NCBI RefSeq assembly: GCF_900188175.1
Contig: NZ_FZOQ01000010.1
Location: forward strand, 144,886-208,885
Direction: 5' to 3'
DNA: 64,000 nucleotides
Origin: Pontibacter ummariensis
GTDB lineage: Bacteria > Bacteroidota > Bacteroidia > Cytophagales > Hymenobacteraceae
Positions 17,008 through 25,625 of the stretch are shown here, in pieces. The translations under genes were made by a program, and so were the position numbers. Numbering within the stretch: the first letter of the stretch is position 1; each line of letters opens with the position of its first letter. The notes under the pieces are model-generated. The model saw only the letters and a list, made by a program, of their open reading frames with translations. It made no database searches and was not told where the DNA came from.

Positions 17008-18036
17008 ATGAAAGAGAAAGAAGAAGAAAACGTGTTTTCCATACACCCTGAAGAGCAGCAACAGGACGACAAGGACTGGCAAAAGTCTATTGCAGGACAG
17101 GTGTTTCTAAACTACTTCTTTGCCATCAGTTACCATATCCAGCACTTCCCTACAGACGGGATTGAGAACTTGGCTTTCTTTAAGGAAGCTAAGCCCGAGC
17201 TGAACGAACAGGAGGTGGAAGAAGTAAAGCGCCTGTTACTGAACAGCTGGAGCACGGAGTACGCCTTGCGCTCCACGGCCCAACTGGGTGATGAGACGTA
17301 TATGCGCAATGCCCTGCACTGGACCTTTCCGCAGGCTTACTACGCTATTTTTGCGGGACTTCAGGCTTTTCTGCATACCCGCGGAATAAAGACCAACAAC
17401 GAAGCCTGGATACTGCGCGAGGCAGGACGACTGGTGGTAAAGAATGCTTACCCGCAAGCGATCAGTTTTTACGCCGCCGGACATTATGATGACTTCAACA
17501 TTCGTCGTTTGCCCTTGGCGCACTATAAACCCGGCTTACAGATTGCCGGCAAAGAACTGGAGGCACAGGCCCAGATCGGGCAGTTCCTGCGCACTACCCG
17601 CCGGCAGAAGGCAAAAGCCATCCGCCAGCAGGTACAGGCAAACTCCGCCACAGCTATCCGAAGTGCCCGTAGCGGAGAGGTACTGCAAAAGTTCAGCGCC
17701 CAGCACTGGCAACAACTGACCTGGCGGATCGGGTACACCACCATCTTCGACCTGATGTCCCGTTTGCGCATCTCTTCCTCTCACCGGGAGATTGAGCGCT
17801 TTGTACAGGCGGAGATCGACTTTAAGCTGTTCCATGAGTCGCTGCTCCAGATCGTGAGTTACCTGAACGGCGTGCATGAGTGCTACGTGGCCCAGGCCAT
17901 GGGCGTACAGCAGTACGAGTCTTTTGTGAAAGAGCTACCGGAGTACCTGAAAAACTCTTTTGTGGCTGCCCGCTTAAAAGAGAAGGTGAAACCGCTCTTT
18001 GGAGAGGAGGACTACCGGCTTGGTACTGCCGCCTAA
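17008..18036 (+). CDS. Hypothetical protein with a HEPN-like helix
   Basis: 342 residues, unrecognised. It appears all-helical with no signal peptide or membrane span. The segment at about 113-128 (AYYAIFAGLQAFLHTRG) resembles the conserved second helix of HEPN-type domains (YYAxFHAxxALL), though the catalytic RxxxxH motif is not obvious. The middle (about 195-235) is basic and Gln/Arg-rich (TTRRQKAKAIRQQVQA), which could contact nucleic acid. The C-terminus is a helical block (ERFVQAEIDFKLFHESLL, then HECYVAQAMG). It stands alone between the PLP enzyme and lysS, with a terminator after it. The function is unknown; the HEPN resemblance is inference by eye. Confidence 0.7.
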   Translation: MKEKEEENVFSIHPEEQQQDDKDWQKSIAGQVFLNYFFAISYHIQHFPTDGIENLAFFKEAKPELNEQEVEEVKRLLLNSWSTEYALRSTAQLGDETYMRNALHWTFPQAYYAIFAGLQAFLHTRGIKTNNEAWILREAGRLVVKNAYPQAISFYAAGHYDDFNIRRLPLAHYKPGLQIAGKELEAQAQIGQFLRTTRRQKAKAIRQQVQANSATAIRSARSGEVLQKFSAQHWQQLTWRIGYTTIFDLMSRLRISSSHREIERFVQAEIDFKLFHESLLQIVSYLNGVHECYVAQAMGVQQYESFVKELPEYLKNSFVAARLKEKVKPLFGEEDYRLGTAA

Positions 18037-18066
18037 GGCAGGCTTGCTTCTCTGTTATAACATGCC

Positions 18067-18100
18067 AGGCTCCTGCGGTATACCCGCCAGGAGCCTTTCT
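18067..18100 (+). terminator. Terminator after the HEPN-like gene
   Basis: A 9-bp outer stem (AGGCTCCTG / CAGGAGCCT) with an inner CGG/CCG pairing, followed by TTTCT. Confidence 0.7.
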
Positions 18101-18277
18101 ACTTTAAGATGGAGAGCCCTATAAGCATAGTGCTCAGCGCATAACGCCACTAGCGGAGTCAGCAAACAAACACTGAAGCCGTTCAACGTTAAATCGCAAT
18201 TAACCTTTTAAAAGCTGCTGATTATTTCCGAATTTTGCAGTTTGTTATATAACATACACTTATAGTAAAGATATCGC

Positions 18278-19819
18278 ATGCAACTGAGCGAACAGGAACT
18301 ACGCAGACGTCATGAGCGCGAAGAGTTGGAGAAAATGGGGATCAACCCTTATCCATCCGAGCTATTTGAAGTTACTGCTACTGCCAAAGAGATAAAGGAA
18401 AACTTCGATAAGGAAAAAAATAACTATCAGGAAGTAAGCCTGGCCGGCCGTATGATGAGCCGCCGCGTGATGGGTAAGGCCTCCTTTGCTGAACTGATGG
18501 ACAGCACAGGCCGCATCCAGATTTATGTGTCGCGCGACGACATCGCCCCTGACGAAGACAAGACCATGTATAACACCGTGTTCAAGAAAATGCTGGACAT
18601 CGGTGACTTTATCGGTATCAAAGGCTATGCTTTCGTAACGCAGGTAGGCGAGATCTCGGTGCACGTAACAGAGCTGAAACTGCTAACTAAATCGCTGAAG
18701 CCGCTGCCTATCGTAAAACGCGAAGTGGATGAGAACGGCGTAGAGCATGTGTACGATGCCTTCAACGATCCGGAGTTACGTTACCGTCAGCGATACGTGG
18801 ACCTGGTGGTAAACCCGCACGTACGCGAGACCTTCAGAAAGCGTACGCAGTTGGTGAACTCTATGCGCCAGTACCTGACAAACCAAGGCTATCTGGAAGT
18901 AGAGACTCCTATCCTGCAGCCTCTGTACGGTGGTGCGGCGGCCCGTCCGTTTAAAACGCACCACAACACGCTGGACATGACGCTGTACCTGCGTATTGCC
19001 AATGAATTGTACCTGAAGCGCCTGATCGTAGGTGGCTTTGACGGAGTGTTCGAATTTGCGAAAGACTTCCGTAACGAGGGCATGAGCCGTTTCCACAACC
19101 CGGAGTTTACACAGGTAGAGCTTTATGTTGCCTACAAAGACTACAACTGGATGATGGACCTGGTAGAGGAAATGGTGGAGAAAGTAGCCATGGACCTGCA
19201 CGGCACCACAGAAGTGAAAGTAGGCGATAACGTGATCAACTTCCAGCGACCTTGGAAGCGCTTTACGATGTTCGAGGCCATTGAGCACTTCACCAAGATC
19301 GACATCTCTGAGATGGAAGAGCCGGAGCTGCGTCAGACAGCCGAGAAACTTGGTATTAAAATTGATCCGGCACTAGGCAAAGGCAAGATCATTGATGAGA
19401 TCTTCGGTGAGACCTGTGAGCCTTACCTGATCCAGCCGACCTTCATTACGGACTATCCGGTAGAGATGAGCCCGCTGGCCAAGAAGCACCGCAGCAAGCC
19501 AGGCCTGGTAGAGCGTTTTGAGGCAATCTGCAACGGCAAGGAGATCTGTAACGCCTTCTCGGAGCTAAACGACCCGATCGACCAGCGCGCCCGCTTTGAA
19601 GAGCAGCTGGAGCTGGGTAAGCGAGGCGATACCGAGGCCATGGTGCTGGATGAGGACTTCCTGCGAGCCCTGGAGTACGGCATGCCGCCAACAGCTGGCC
19701 TGGGCATCGGCATCGACCGCCTGAGCATGATCATGACCAACTCACACTCTATACAGGACGTGTTGTTCTTCCCGCAGATGAAGCCGGAGAAGCAGGAAAA
19801 TAAAGACGAGGAGAAATAA
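18278..19819 (+). CDS. lysS: Lysine--tRNA ligase, class II
   Basis: 513 residues. An N-terminal OB-fold anticodon-binding domain lies at about 50-150 ([21 protein letters not shown]). The class II core begins at about 165, with motif 1 around RYVDLV and [12 protein letters not shown], motif 2 at [15 protein letters not shown] and motif 3 at [13 protein letters not shown]. The lysine-specific ELYLKRL and NAFSELNDP segments are present. It charges tRNA-Lys in the cytosol. Monocistronic, preceded by AT-rich DNA containing GAATTTTG (a near -7 box) and followed by a strong terminator. Confidence 0.98.
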   Translation: MQLSEQELRRRHEREELEKMGINPYPSELFEVTATAKEIKENFDKEKNNYQEVSLAGRMMSRRVMGKASFAELMDSTGRIQIYVSRDDIAPDEDKTMYNTVFKKMLDIGDFIGIKGYAFVTQVGEISVHVTELKLLTKSLKPLPIVKREVDENGVEHVYDAFNDPELRYRQRYVDLVVNPHVRETFRKRTQLVNSMRQYLTNQGYLEVETPILQPLYGGAAARPFKTHHNTLDMTLYLRIANELYLKRLIVGGFDGVFEFAKDFRNEGMSRFHNPEFTQVELYVAYKDYNWMMDLVEEMVEKVAMDLHGTTEVKVGDNVINFQRPWKRFTMFEAIEHFTKIDISEMEEPELRQTAEKLGIKIDPALGKGKIIDEIFGETCEPYLIQPTFITDYPVEMSPLAKKHRSKPGLVERFEAICNGKEICNAFSELNDPIDQRARFEEQLELGKRGDTEAMVLDEDFLRALEYGMPPTAGLGIGIDRLSMIMTNSHSIQDVLFFPQMKPEKQENKDEEK

Positions 19820-19845
19820 GGTAGTCGTCTTACCTATAAAAAGAG

Positions 19846-19875
19846 AGCGCCTGCTATACATAGCAGGCGCTTTTG
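19846..19875. terminator. Terminator between lysS and the convergent YtxH gene
   Basis: A perfect 11-bp stem (AGCGCCTGCTA and complement), loop TACA, then TTTTG. The A-rich left flank suits the minus strand as well. Confidence 0.85.
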
Positions 19876-19896
19876 CGTTCATAAGCTTATCCTCTC

Positions 19897-20412
19897 TTAT
19901 ACCTTGGGAGGGATGCTTGGACCGTTTGTAGCACCGGGTGTTTTTGGGTCGTTGATCATGCTTTTTACCTCACTGTCGCTGTGCTTATTCGGGTCTGTGT
20001 ACGGGCTTTTATGCACAGTGCCTGGCGCTTCTCCCATAGCAGGCGCAGGAGGAGTTGTGCCGCTCATGCTGCCATCCGACTGATCAGACTGCTCGCCACC
20101 AGACTTCTTCGTTAAACTGCTTATTTTCACTTTAGCAGCTGCAAGGCCTTTATTCGCCTGATCCCCGAGCTTAGTGGCTGAGTCGGTCACTCGCTTTCGC
20201 ATATCCTGTCCTTTTTCGGGTGCCAGAAGCAGACCTGCCAGAATACCAGCGCCAGCGCCAACCAGCAAGCTCATAGTTACTGCTCCTCCTCCACTAGTGC
20301 TTTTTTGGTCTTTCGAATACTCTCCGTGTTGCTTTGTTTGGCGGATAGTAGCAATGTTGCTAAAGGTTGACTTGCTTTCTCCCAGCGTTCTGCTTTCCAT
20401 TCGTGTTTTCAT
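19897..20412 (-). CDS. YtxH-domain stress protein, paralogue 1
   Basis: 171 residues. After a hydrophilic N-terminus (about 45 residues) comes a glycine-rich hydrophobic segment, VGAGAGILAGLLLAPEKGQDMRKRV, the YtxH hallmark (GxxAGxLxAPxxGxxxR). A helical stretch and a disordered Gly/Ser/Pro-rich tail follow. YtxH proteins are short membrane-associated stress proteins of unknown biochemical role. It is the first of three YtxH genes in a row on this strand (19897-21624), each with its own leader. The N-terminal extension is longer than in the other two, and a start at the second Met (residue 5) is also possible. Confidence 0.82.
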   Translation of the reverse strand: MKTRMESRTLGESKSTFSNIATIRQTKQHGEYSKDQKSTSGGGAVTMSLLVGAGAGILAGLLLAPEKGQDMRKRVTDSATKLGDQANKGLAAAKVKISSLTKKSGGEQSDQSDGSMSGTTPPAPAMGEAPGTVHKSPYTDPNKHSDSEVKSMINDPKTPGATNGPSIPPKV

Positions 20413-20636
20413 AGTTTCTCTTTTCCTTTTTGAGTAAAATATACCAGTAAGCCACTAAGGGGGCGTTACAAATTAGTTAACGAAAGAGGAAAGTTTAGGT
20501 TAACTATCCTCCCTAAAGCACAGAAATGCGCCAATCCGGTGAGGGACAGGCGCATCTGCAGGTACAGAGACAAAGGCAAAGCCCTGCATCAAGGGCTACT
20601 TGCCTGGTCTATCATCTATTGTATCTTCTTTCGGTA

Positions 20637-20993
20637 TTAAACGTTGCCGCCAGGGGTAGTACCGCCTGTGTTGTTGCCGCCTGTTGCTCCGCTACTTGCA
20701 GTCGTAGAGCCGCCGCCTGTGGTTGCAGCGCCACCGGTTGAGCCTTGTGATGCGCTTGCTCCAGAGCCTTCGCCACCACTGTTGCCTTGACCGCCCTTAT
20801 TGCTCATTTTTTTAATTTCCTCTAAGCCAGCCTGCAGGTTCTTCTCCAGGTCTTTGCTCATTTTATTGGCCCACTTCTTAACACTACCGCGCGTAGTCTC
20901 ACCAGTGTCTGGTGCCATTAGCAAACCTGCCACAACACCTGCACTAGCACCAGCCAAAAGGGCTAGCAAAACTTTTCCGCTATTGTCTTTCAT
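20637..20993 (-). CDS. YtxH-domain stress protein, paralogue 2
   Basis: 118 residues. It starts MKDNSGKVLLALLAGASAG, with the YtxH segment GVVAGLLMAPDTGETTRG at about 19-36. A basic amphipathic helix follows (SVKKWANKMSKDLEKNLQAGLEEIKKMS), then a low-complexity Gly/Ser/Thr/Ala tail of about 45 residues with repeated TGG and GGNN units. The tail is probably disordered. It is closest in its first 35 residues to paralogue 3 (KDNGKILLATLAGISAGVVAG). It lies 224 bp from paralogue 1, so separate transcription is possible. Confidence 0.82.
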   Translation of the reverse strand: MKDNSGKVLLALLAGASAGVVAGLLMAPDTGETTRGSVKKWANKMSKDLEKNLQAGLEEIKKMSNKGGQGNSGGEGSGASASQGSTGGAATTGGGSTTASSGATGGNNTGGTTPGGNV

Positions 20994-21121
20994 AGTCTTT
21001 GTCGGTTATAAATTTATTATGTTTTGATTTCTTACAAGTTACTGATTTTAAAGTAACGATCAAGGCGTGCATTAAGTTATCTCTATACAACGGATTTCTA
21101 TTATAGCAGGGTTAAACGTAC

Positions 21122-21157
21122 AAAAAAAGCTTAGCAAGCAGTCTTAGCTAAGCTTTT
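21122..21157 (-). terminator. Terminator after YtxH paralogue 3
   Basis: An 11-bp stem (AAAAGCTTAGC / GCTAAGCTTTT) with an 11-nt loop; read on the minus strand it is followed by a run of seven T. It separates paralogue 3 from paralogue 2. Confidence 0.85.
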
Positions 21158-21180
21158 AATGCCAGCCTGCTACACGAGAC

Positions 21181-21624
21181 CTACAGCTCGGAGATCAGGC
21201 GCACGATCTCGTCCTTTGTCTTACCCAGGCGCCGCTGCAGGCGATCATAGAGTTCATGCTCCTTTCCCTGCTGGTAATCCAGGTCCTCATCCGTTAGGTC
21301 GTCATAGTTTCTTCTGAGCTGGCTTTTCACATCCTCCCAGGAGCCATGCAGCACGAGTTCGTCATCACTGCGCTGCCCTCCGCCCAATTTCAGGCTTTCG
21401 GTCCAGCGCTTTACTGTTCCGTTCAGCTCGTCTCCGGCTTTGGAGAGGCTCCGCGTCAGGCTATCGCGGGTGGCTCTACCGCTGCTGGGTGCCATGAGTA
21501 TCCCTGCTACCACTCCGGCACTTATACCGGCCAGTGTGGCCAGCAAGATCTTGCCGTTATCCTTGTTAAAACTGCCTAGTTGTAAGTTAAAGTTATCTGT
21601 TTTAAAGCTGTCCATTTTCTTCAT
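21181..21624 (-). CDS. YtxH-domain stress protein, paralogue 3
   Basis: 147 residues. The YtxH segment (GISAGVVAGILMAPSSGRATRDS) is at about 33-56. Unlike the other two, its C-terminal half is a second fold: a CsbD-like or general-stress-like helical region (HGSWEDVKSQLRRNYDDLTDEDLDYQQG, then LYDRLQRRLGKTKDEIVRLI). That sequence closely resembles CsbD-family stress proteins (GxWxxxKGxxxxxxxxLTDdDL). So this looks like a YtxH-CsbD fusion, consistent with a membrane-stress role. Confidence 0.82.
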   Translation of the reverse strand: MKKMDSFKTDNFNLQLGSFNKDNGKILLATLAGISAGVVAGILMAPSSGRATRDSLTRSLSKAGDELNGTVKRWTESLKLGGGQRSDDELVLHGSWEDVKSQLRRNYDDLTDEDLDYQQGKEHELYDRLQRRLGKTKDEIVRLISEL

Positions 21625-21811
21625 AGTTTTACTATTGTCGTATTCAGGTACTTTTTATAAAAACAGCACAGTAATTTGTAGCCTGTTTCTGTCCTTATAT
21701 ATATAGTTTTACGTTTCTAAAATACATACGGCTGTAGATGTGCTAAGTTAGCAAGGCTAGCACCTTATGCAGCCTGGTGTACCATAAAGCCCATTTACAC
21801 GAACTAAAACC

Positions 21812-22051
21812 ATGAACAAAACTACGTTAGGCATCTTTGTCCTCCTGCTTTTAGGGGCAGGTTCCTGTGCACGAAAAGACGCAAACAAGACTACCTGCAT
21901 CGACTTTGCTAAAATAAATGTAGAGGCAGTATGTAGCATGCAGTATGAACCCGTGTGCGGTTGTAACGGGGAAACCTATAGCAACGCCTGCATGGCCGAG
22001 AAGGCAGGAGTTACCTCCTATACCTTGGGCTCCTGTAGCGAAGCCCAGTAA
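21812..22051 (+). CDS. Kazal-type serine protease inhibitor domain lipoprotein
   Basis: 79 residues. Signal peptide with lipobox GAGSC (Cys19), then one Kazal domain with six cysteines (29, 41, 49, 51, 60, 75) and the hallmark YEPVCGCNGETYSNAC. Kazal domains inhibit serine proteases by a canonical loop. As a cell-surface or periplasmic lipoprotein it could protect against outside proteases or tune an own protease such as the trypsin-like enzyme at 527; that link is inference. It lies 33 bp upstream of the cupin gene and may be co-transcribed. Confidence 0.88.
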   Translation: MNKTTLGIFVLLLLGAGSCARKDANKTTCIDFAKINVEAVCSMQYEPVCGCNGETYSNACMAEKAGVTSYTLGSCSEAQ

Positions 22052-22084
22052 GCATGTGATGTAAACCAGTTAACAGGCAATAAA

Positions 22085-22456
22085 ATGAGCGAGAAGAAAT
22101 ACGTTAAACAGACCAAGCCTTTCCGGGTGCCCACTACCGACGGCAAGCTGATCGAGGAGCACTTCGGGCATGCTTCCACGCAAACGGGTGCCTTTAGCGT
22201 GGCGCACATGATTGCCCCGCCGCAATGGAGCGAACCGCACCAGAACCCGGAGTTCGATGAAATCACGATCGTAACCCGTGGCCGCAAACTCATAGAGATA
22301 GATGGGGAAGAAGTGGAAGTAGGCACCGGCGAGACAATCCTGATCAAGGCAGGTGCGCGTATCCGCTACTCTAATCCTTATGACGAAGAAACTGAATATT
22401 GGTCTGTGTGTATCCCAGCCTTTGATATTAACACCGCGCACCGGGAGGAGGATTAG
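22085..22456 (+). CDS. Cupin domain protein
   Basis: 123 residues, one cupin barrel. Visible strands include WSEPHQNPEFDEITIVTRG (His and Glu of motif 1, although the spacing departs from the classical HxH) and GETILIKAGARIRYSNP (motif 2). Probably a small metal-binding enzyme or binding protein; the substrate is unknown. No signal peptide. It is followed by a perfect 22-bp hairpin flanked by an ATTTG-rich inverted repeat. Confidence 0.82.
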   Translation: MSEKKYVKQTKPFRVPTTDGKLIEEHFGHASTQTGAFSVAHMIAPPQWSEPHQNPEFDEITIVTRGRKLIEIDGEEVEVGTGETILIKAGARIRYSNPYDEETEYWSVCIPAFDINTAHREED

Positions 22457-22610
22457 AATTTGGAGATTTGAGGATTTAGAGATGTGGAAATTACCCTCAA
22501 TAAACAGAAAGGCCTTTGCTGAACTTAACAGCAAAGGCCTTTCTGTTTATGCTCTAAGAAGATGCGAGAGTTTACTTTCAAATCTTCTCACCCCAAATTT
22601 TCAAATTCTT
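22455..22610. repeat. ATTTG-rich imperfect inverted repeat flanking a hairpin
   Basis: Left copy 22455-22492 begins AGAATTTGGAGATTTGAGG. The right copy, 22574-22610, read on the other strand begins AGAATTTGAAAATTTGGGG. The two face each other around the 22-bp terminator hairpin. It may be a small repetitive intergenic element. Confidence 0.5.
22500..22550. terminator. Bidirectional terminator, perfect 22-bp stem
   Basis: Arms 22500-22521 and 22529-22550 with loop AACTTAA; the stem contains AAGGCCTTT. It lies between the cupin gene and the convergent fabI. Confidence 0.8.
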
Positions 22611-23421
22611 ACTTGCTTATCATGTCCACAATATCCTCGGAGATACCCATGCTGCTGAAGCCGCCATCGTGCATCAGGTTCTGCATCGTCACCATCTTCG
22701 TCAGGTCAGAGAACAGGGAAATGGTATAGTCAGCACAGGCCTCGGCAGAAGCGTTGCCTAAAGGCGACATTTTATCTGCATAGTCATAGAAGGCATCGAA
22801 GCCGCCTACGCCTGTACCGGCTGTTGTTTTAGTTGGAGACTGGGAGATGGTGTTTACGCGCACCTTCTTCAGCTTTCCTAAGCGATAGCCATAGTTACGG
22901 GCAATAGACTCCAGCACCGCTTTTGCCTGCGACATGTCCGTATAGTCCGGGAACACACGCTGCGCGGCGATATAAGACAGGGCCACGACAGAACCCCACT
23001 CATTCAGGGCATCCTGTTTCTCGGCCACGTGCATTACTTTATGGAAAGACAAGGCAGAGATGTCCAAAGTCTTCAGGAACCATTCGTAGTTCAAATCACC
23101 GTAAGACTTGCCTTTGCGGATATTCGGGCTCATACCAATAGAGTGCAGCACGAAGTCTATTTTGCCGCCCAGGATTTCCTGTGACTTGGTGAACAGGTTC
23201 TCCAGGTCCTCCACAGAGGTAGCATCAGCAGGGATAATTTCTGCATTACACTCTTCTGCCAGCCTTTTGATCTCTCCCATACGCATGGCAAGCGGCGCAT
23301 TGGTCAGTACGAACTCAGCACCTTCTTCGTGGGCACGTTTTGCCACTTTCCAGGCGATGGATTTCTCATCGAGCGCTCCGAAAATGATACCTTTCTTTCC
23401 TTTTAGCAAATTGTAAGACAT
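22609..23421 (-). CDS. fabI: Enoyl-[acyl-carrier-protein] reductase (NADH)
   Basis: 270 residues from the ATG at 23421 (MSYNLLKGKKG); an in-frame upstream start at 23487 would add 22 unrelated residues and is rejected. Short-chain dehydrogenase fold with the FabI-type nucleotide-binding loop GIIFGALDEKSIAWKVA. The catalytic residues are Tyr150, Tyr160 (FPDYTDMSQAK) and Lys167, matching E. coli Y146/Y156/K163. It performs the last reduction step of fatty-acid elongation. It would be the target of triclosan-type inhibitors. The downstream hairpin at 22500-22550 ends the unit. Confidence 0.96.
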   Translation of the reverse strand: MSYNLLKGKKGIIFGALDEKSIAWKVAKRAHEEGAEFVLTNAPLAMRMGEIKRLAEECNAEIIPADATSVEDLENLFTKSQEILGGKIDFVLHSIGMSPNIRKGKSYGDLNYEWFLKTLDISALSFHKVMHVAEKQDALNEWGSVVALSYIAAQRVFPDYTDMSQAKAVLESIARNYGYRLGKLKKVRVNTISQSPTKTTAGTGVGGFDAFYDYADKMSPLGNASAEACADYTISLFSDLTKMVTMQNLMHDGGFSSMGISEDIVDMISK

Positions 23422-23502
23422 GTCTTTATTTGTTATTTGTTTGTTGCAATACCAGGTCTTTTCCGGTAGCCCGGAAAATGGCAGCAATATAGCAATTACA
23501 AT

Positions 23503-25182
23503 TTACAGTGAAAGCAACTCCTTGGCACTTTCATAGGCACTCGCACTCGGGTTTGCCCCTGCAATCATATGGGCAATCTCATTCACGCGCTCCTGTTCGC
23601 TTAACTTGCGCACGCGGCTGATGGTACGTTCCGGCGTATCCTCCTTATACACAAAGTAATGCGTATCGCCCTGCGCAGCCATTTGCGGCAGGTGTGAGAT
23701 CACGATGATCTGGTGCTTCTGGGCCATCTGCTGCATCATCTTACCCACTTTCACGGCCACCTCACCGGATATACCTGTGTCAATCTCGTCGAACACGATA
23801 GTTGGCAAAGCGGTCTTATCCGCCAACATGTACTTCACGCAGAGCATCAGGCGCGAGAATTCCCCCCCTGAGGCTGCTTTGATCAGGGTTTGCGGCTGTG
23901 CTCCCTTATTGGCACTGAATAGAATGTTAATCTCGTCTGTACCCGTGGCAGATGGTGCGGTTTCGTTGTGCTGAATCACAATGCGCGCATTCGGCATTCC
24001 CAACTCCGCTAACAAGGTATAAAGCTCAGACTCGAATTTACCAAAGGAGCTCCTCCTTCGTTCCGACAATACTGTCGCTTTCTCCAGCACCTCTTTTTCC
24101 GCTGCTTTCATCGCTTTCTCGGTGTTGGCGATCGCTGTATCCAGGTTCAATACACTACCAACCTTTCCTTCCAGCTCTTCCTGCAGTGTCAGCAATTCCT
24201 CCACCGATTGTACCTGGTGTTTGCGCTGCAGGGTATAGATCATGTTCAGGCGCTCCTGTACTTCCAGCGTGCGCTGCGGGTCTGCCTCTGTTTTACGTTC
24301 TGCATCTTCCAGTTCGCCGGCAATATCCCCCAGTTCAATCATACAGCTCTCCGTGCGGTTGCGCAGGTCCTCGTACTTACTGGAGAAAGAGGCCAGCTGC
24401 CCGATCAGATGTGCCGTATCTTTCAGGGCGGAAATAATGTTGAACTCCGATTCTGTGAGGGACTGTACCGCCTGCGTGAGCTTTAGCTTGATATCCTCGG
24501 CATTCTCCAGTTGCTTTAGCTCCTCTTCCTGCTCTTCCTGCTCGCCTGCCTGCAGGTTCGCTTCTTCCAGCTCGTTTAGCAAAAAGGTATTGTAGTCCAG
24601 TTCTTTCTGGGCCTGAGCTAACTGGTCCGTCAGCTTCCTATAATCGCTCTCCAGCTTTTTATACTTCCGGTACGTGTCGTGATAAGCTTTCAGGTACGAC
24701 AGGTTTCCGGCATAGATGTCCAGCGAGGTATTACCGGCGTACACGTCCAGGATGTTCAGCTGATAACTCGTGTCCCCCAACTGCAGCGTGTCGTGCTGCG
24801 AGTGAATATCCATCAGGTTCTCGCCCACCTTTCGGATCACATCCAGGGTAACGGGCGTATCATTTACGAAGGCGCGCGACTTCCCACTCGGGCTAATTTC
24901 CCGGCGCAGAATGCACTGCTTGTCATAGTCCAGGTCCTCCGAAGCGAAAAGCTCCTTCAGGTTGTAAGAGGAAATATCAAAAACCCCCTCGATCACGCAC
25001 TTCTGCTCCTGGTCAAACAAGAGCTTAGAGTCAGCGCGGTTGCCTAACAGCAAACCAATAGCCCCCAGCATAATGGACTTACCGGCCCCTGTCTCACCCG
25101 TGATGATATTGAGTACCGGAGACGGATTCATCTCCAGCTTCTCGATCAGGGCATAATTCTTTATTTTAAGATCTATCAGCAT
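23503..25182 (-). CDS. recN: DNA repair ATPase RecN
   Basis: 559 residues, SMC-like. Walker A GETGAGKS at 29-36, a split coiled coil (about 160-380, rich in Glu/Leu/Gln), the ABC signature region around SGGEFSRLMLCVK, and Walker B TIVFDEIDTGISG. RecN organises DNA ends in double-strand break repair and recombination. It belongs to the long minus-strand set with porD, coaBC, rpoZ and bamD, an order often kept in Bacteroidota. The 81-bp gap to fabI has no clear terminator. Confidence 0.96.
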   Translation of the reverse strand: MLIDLKIKNYALIEKLEMNPSPVLNIITGETGAGKSIMLGAIGLLLGNRADSKLLFDQEQKCVIEGVFDISSYNLKELFASEDLDYDKQCILRREISPSGKSRAFVNDTPVTLDVIRKVGENLMDIHSQHDTLQLGDTSYQLNILDVYAGNTSLDIYAGNLSYLKAYHDTYRKYKKLESDYRKLTDQLAQAQKELDYNTFLLNELEEANLQAGEQEEQEEELKQLENAEDIKLKLTQAVQSLTESEFNIISALKDTAHLIGQLASFSSKYEDLRNRTESCMIELGDIAGELEDAERKTEADPQRTLEVQERLNMIYTLQRKHQVQSVEELLTLQEELEGKVGSVLNLDTAIANTEKAMKAAEKEVLEKATVLSERRRSSFGKFESELYTLLAELGMPNARIVIQHNETAPSATGTDEINILFSANKGAQPQTLIKAASGGEFSRLMLCVKYMLADKTALPTIVFDEIDTGISGEVAVKVGKMMQQMAQKHQIIVISHLPQMAAQGDTHYFVYKEDTPERTISRVRKLSEQERVNEIAHMIAGANPSASAYESAKELLSL

Positions 25183-25319
25183 ATATACAATACAAGGCGA
25201 AAGCCATAAGGAAAAGACTTTTGCCTATGCTAAAGTTCGTTAATTGAGCTCTATTTTGAAGTATGAAATTTACAGAAAATGTAGCGGCAAAGTTTAGCTA
25301 AACGCCTTCCCTTCCCACT

Positions 25320-25550
25320 TTAATAAGCCGCCTCTATGTCGTAGATCACCTCCTCTACCTCTTCCATGGGCATGGTATGGCGATGGAAGCGCTGGTCCTG
25401 CAACTGTAGGCCAGCCGGGTCTACTGCTCTAAGCACACCGGTTAGCACCACTCTGTTGCGTAAGACCACCTGCACGGTTGGCCGCTGCAACAGCTCGAGG
25501 TTATGCTGTAAAAGGTCTTTTCTGAAAATGCGGATCTGGCGCTTTCCCAT
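25320..25550 (-). CDS. Small hypothetical protein, possible Sm-like barrel
   Basis: 76 residues from the ATG at 25550; a GTG at 25568 would add six. Not recognised by family. The core VQVVLRNRVVLTGVLRAVDPAGLQLQDQRF reads like the strongly bent beta sheet of Sm/Hfq or RimP-C barrels (a strand-turn GxLxxxDxxGxxL pattern), preceded by a basic helix (KRQIRIFRKDLLQ). It ends in an acidic EEVEEVIYDIEAAY. It lies between porD and recN in the same direction, and a conserved small gene at this place is plausible. The fold is inference only. Confidence 0.65.
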   Translation of the reverse strand: MGKRQIRIFRKDLLQHNLELLQRPTVQVVLRNRVVLTGVLRAVDPAGLQLQDQRFHRHTMPMEEVEEVIYDIEAAY

Positions 25551-25625
25551 GCGGCTAAGAGTATACACACAACAGCGATTTATGCCACCGTGAAGTTACA
25601 CTCTTTCTCTGAGATTCTAAAAATT

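Noticed and set aside
23422..23487. N-terminal extension of fabI by 22 residues
   Set aside because: The added residues (FSGLPEKTWYCNK region) are not part of the FabI fold; the ATG at 23421 gives the normal MSYNLLKGKKG start.
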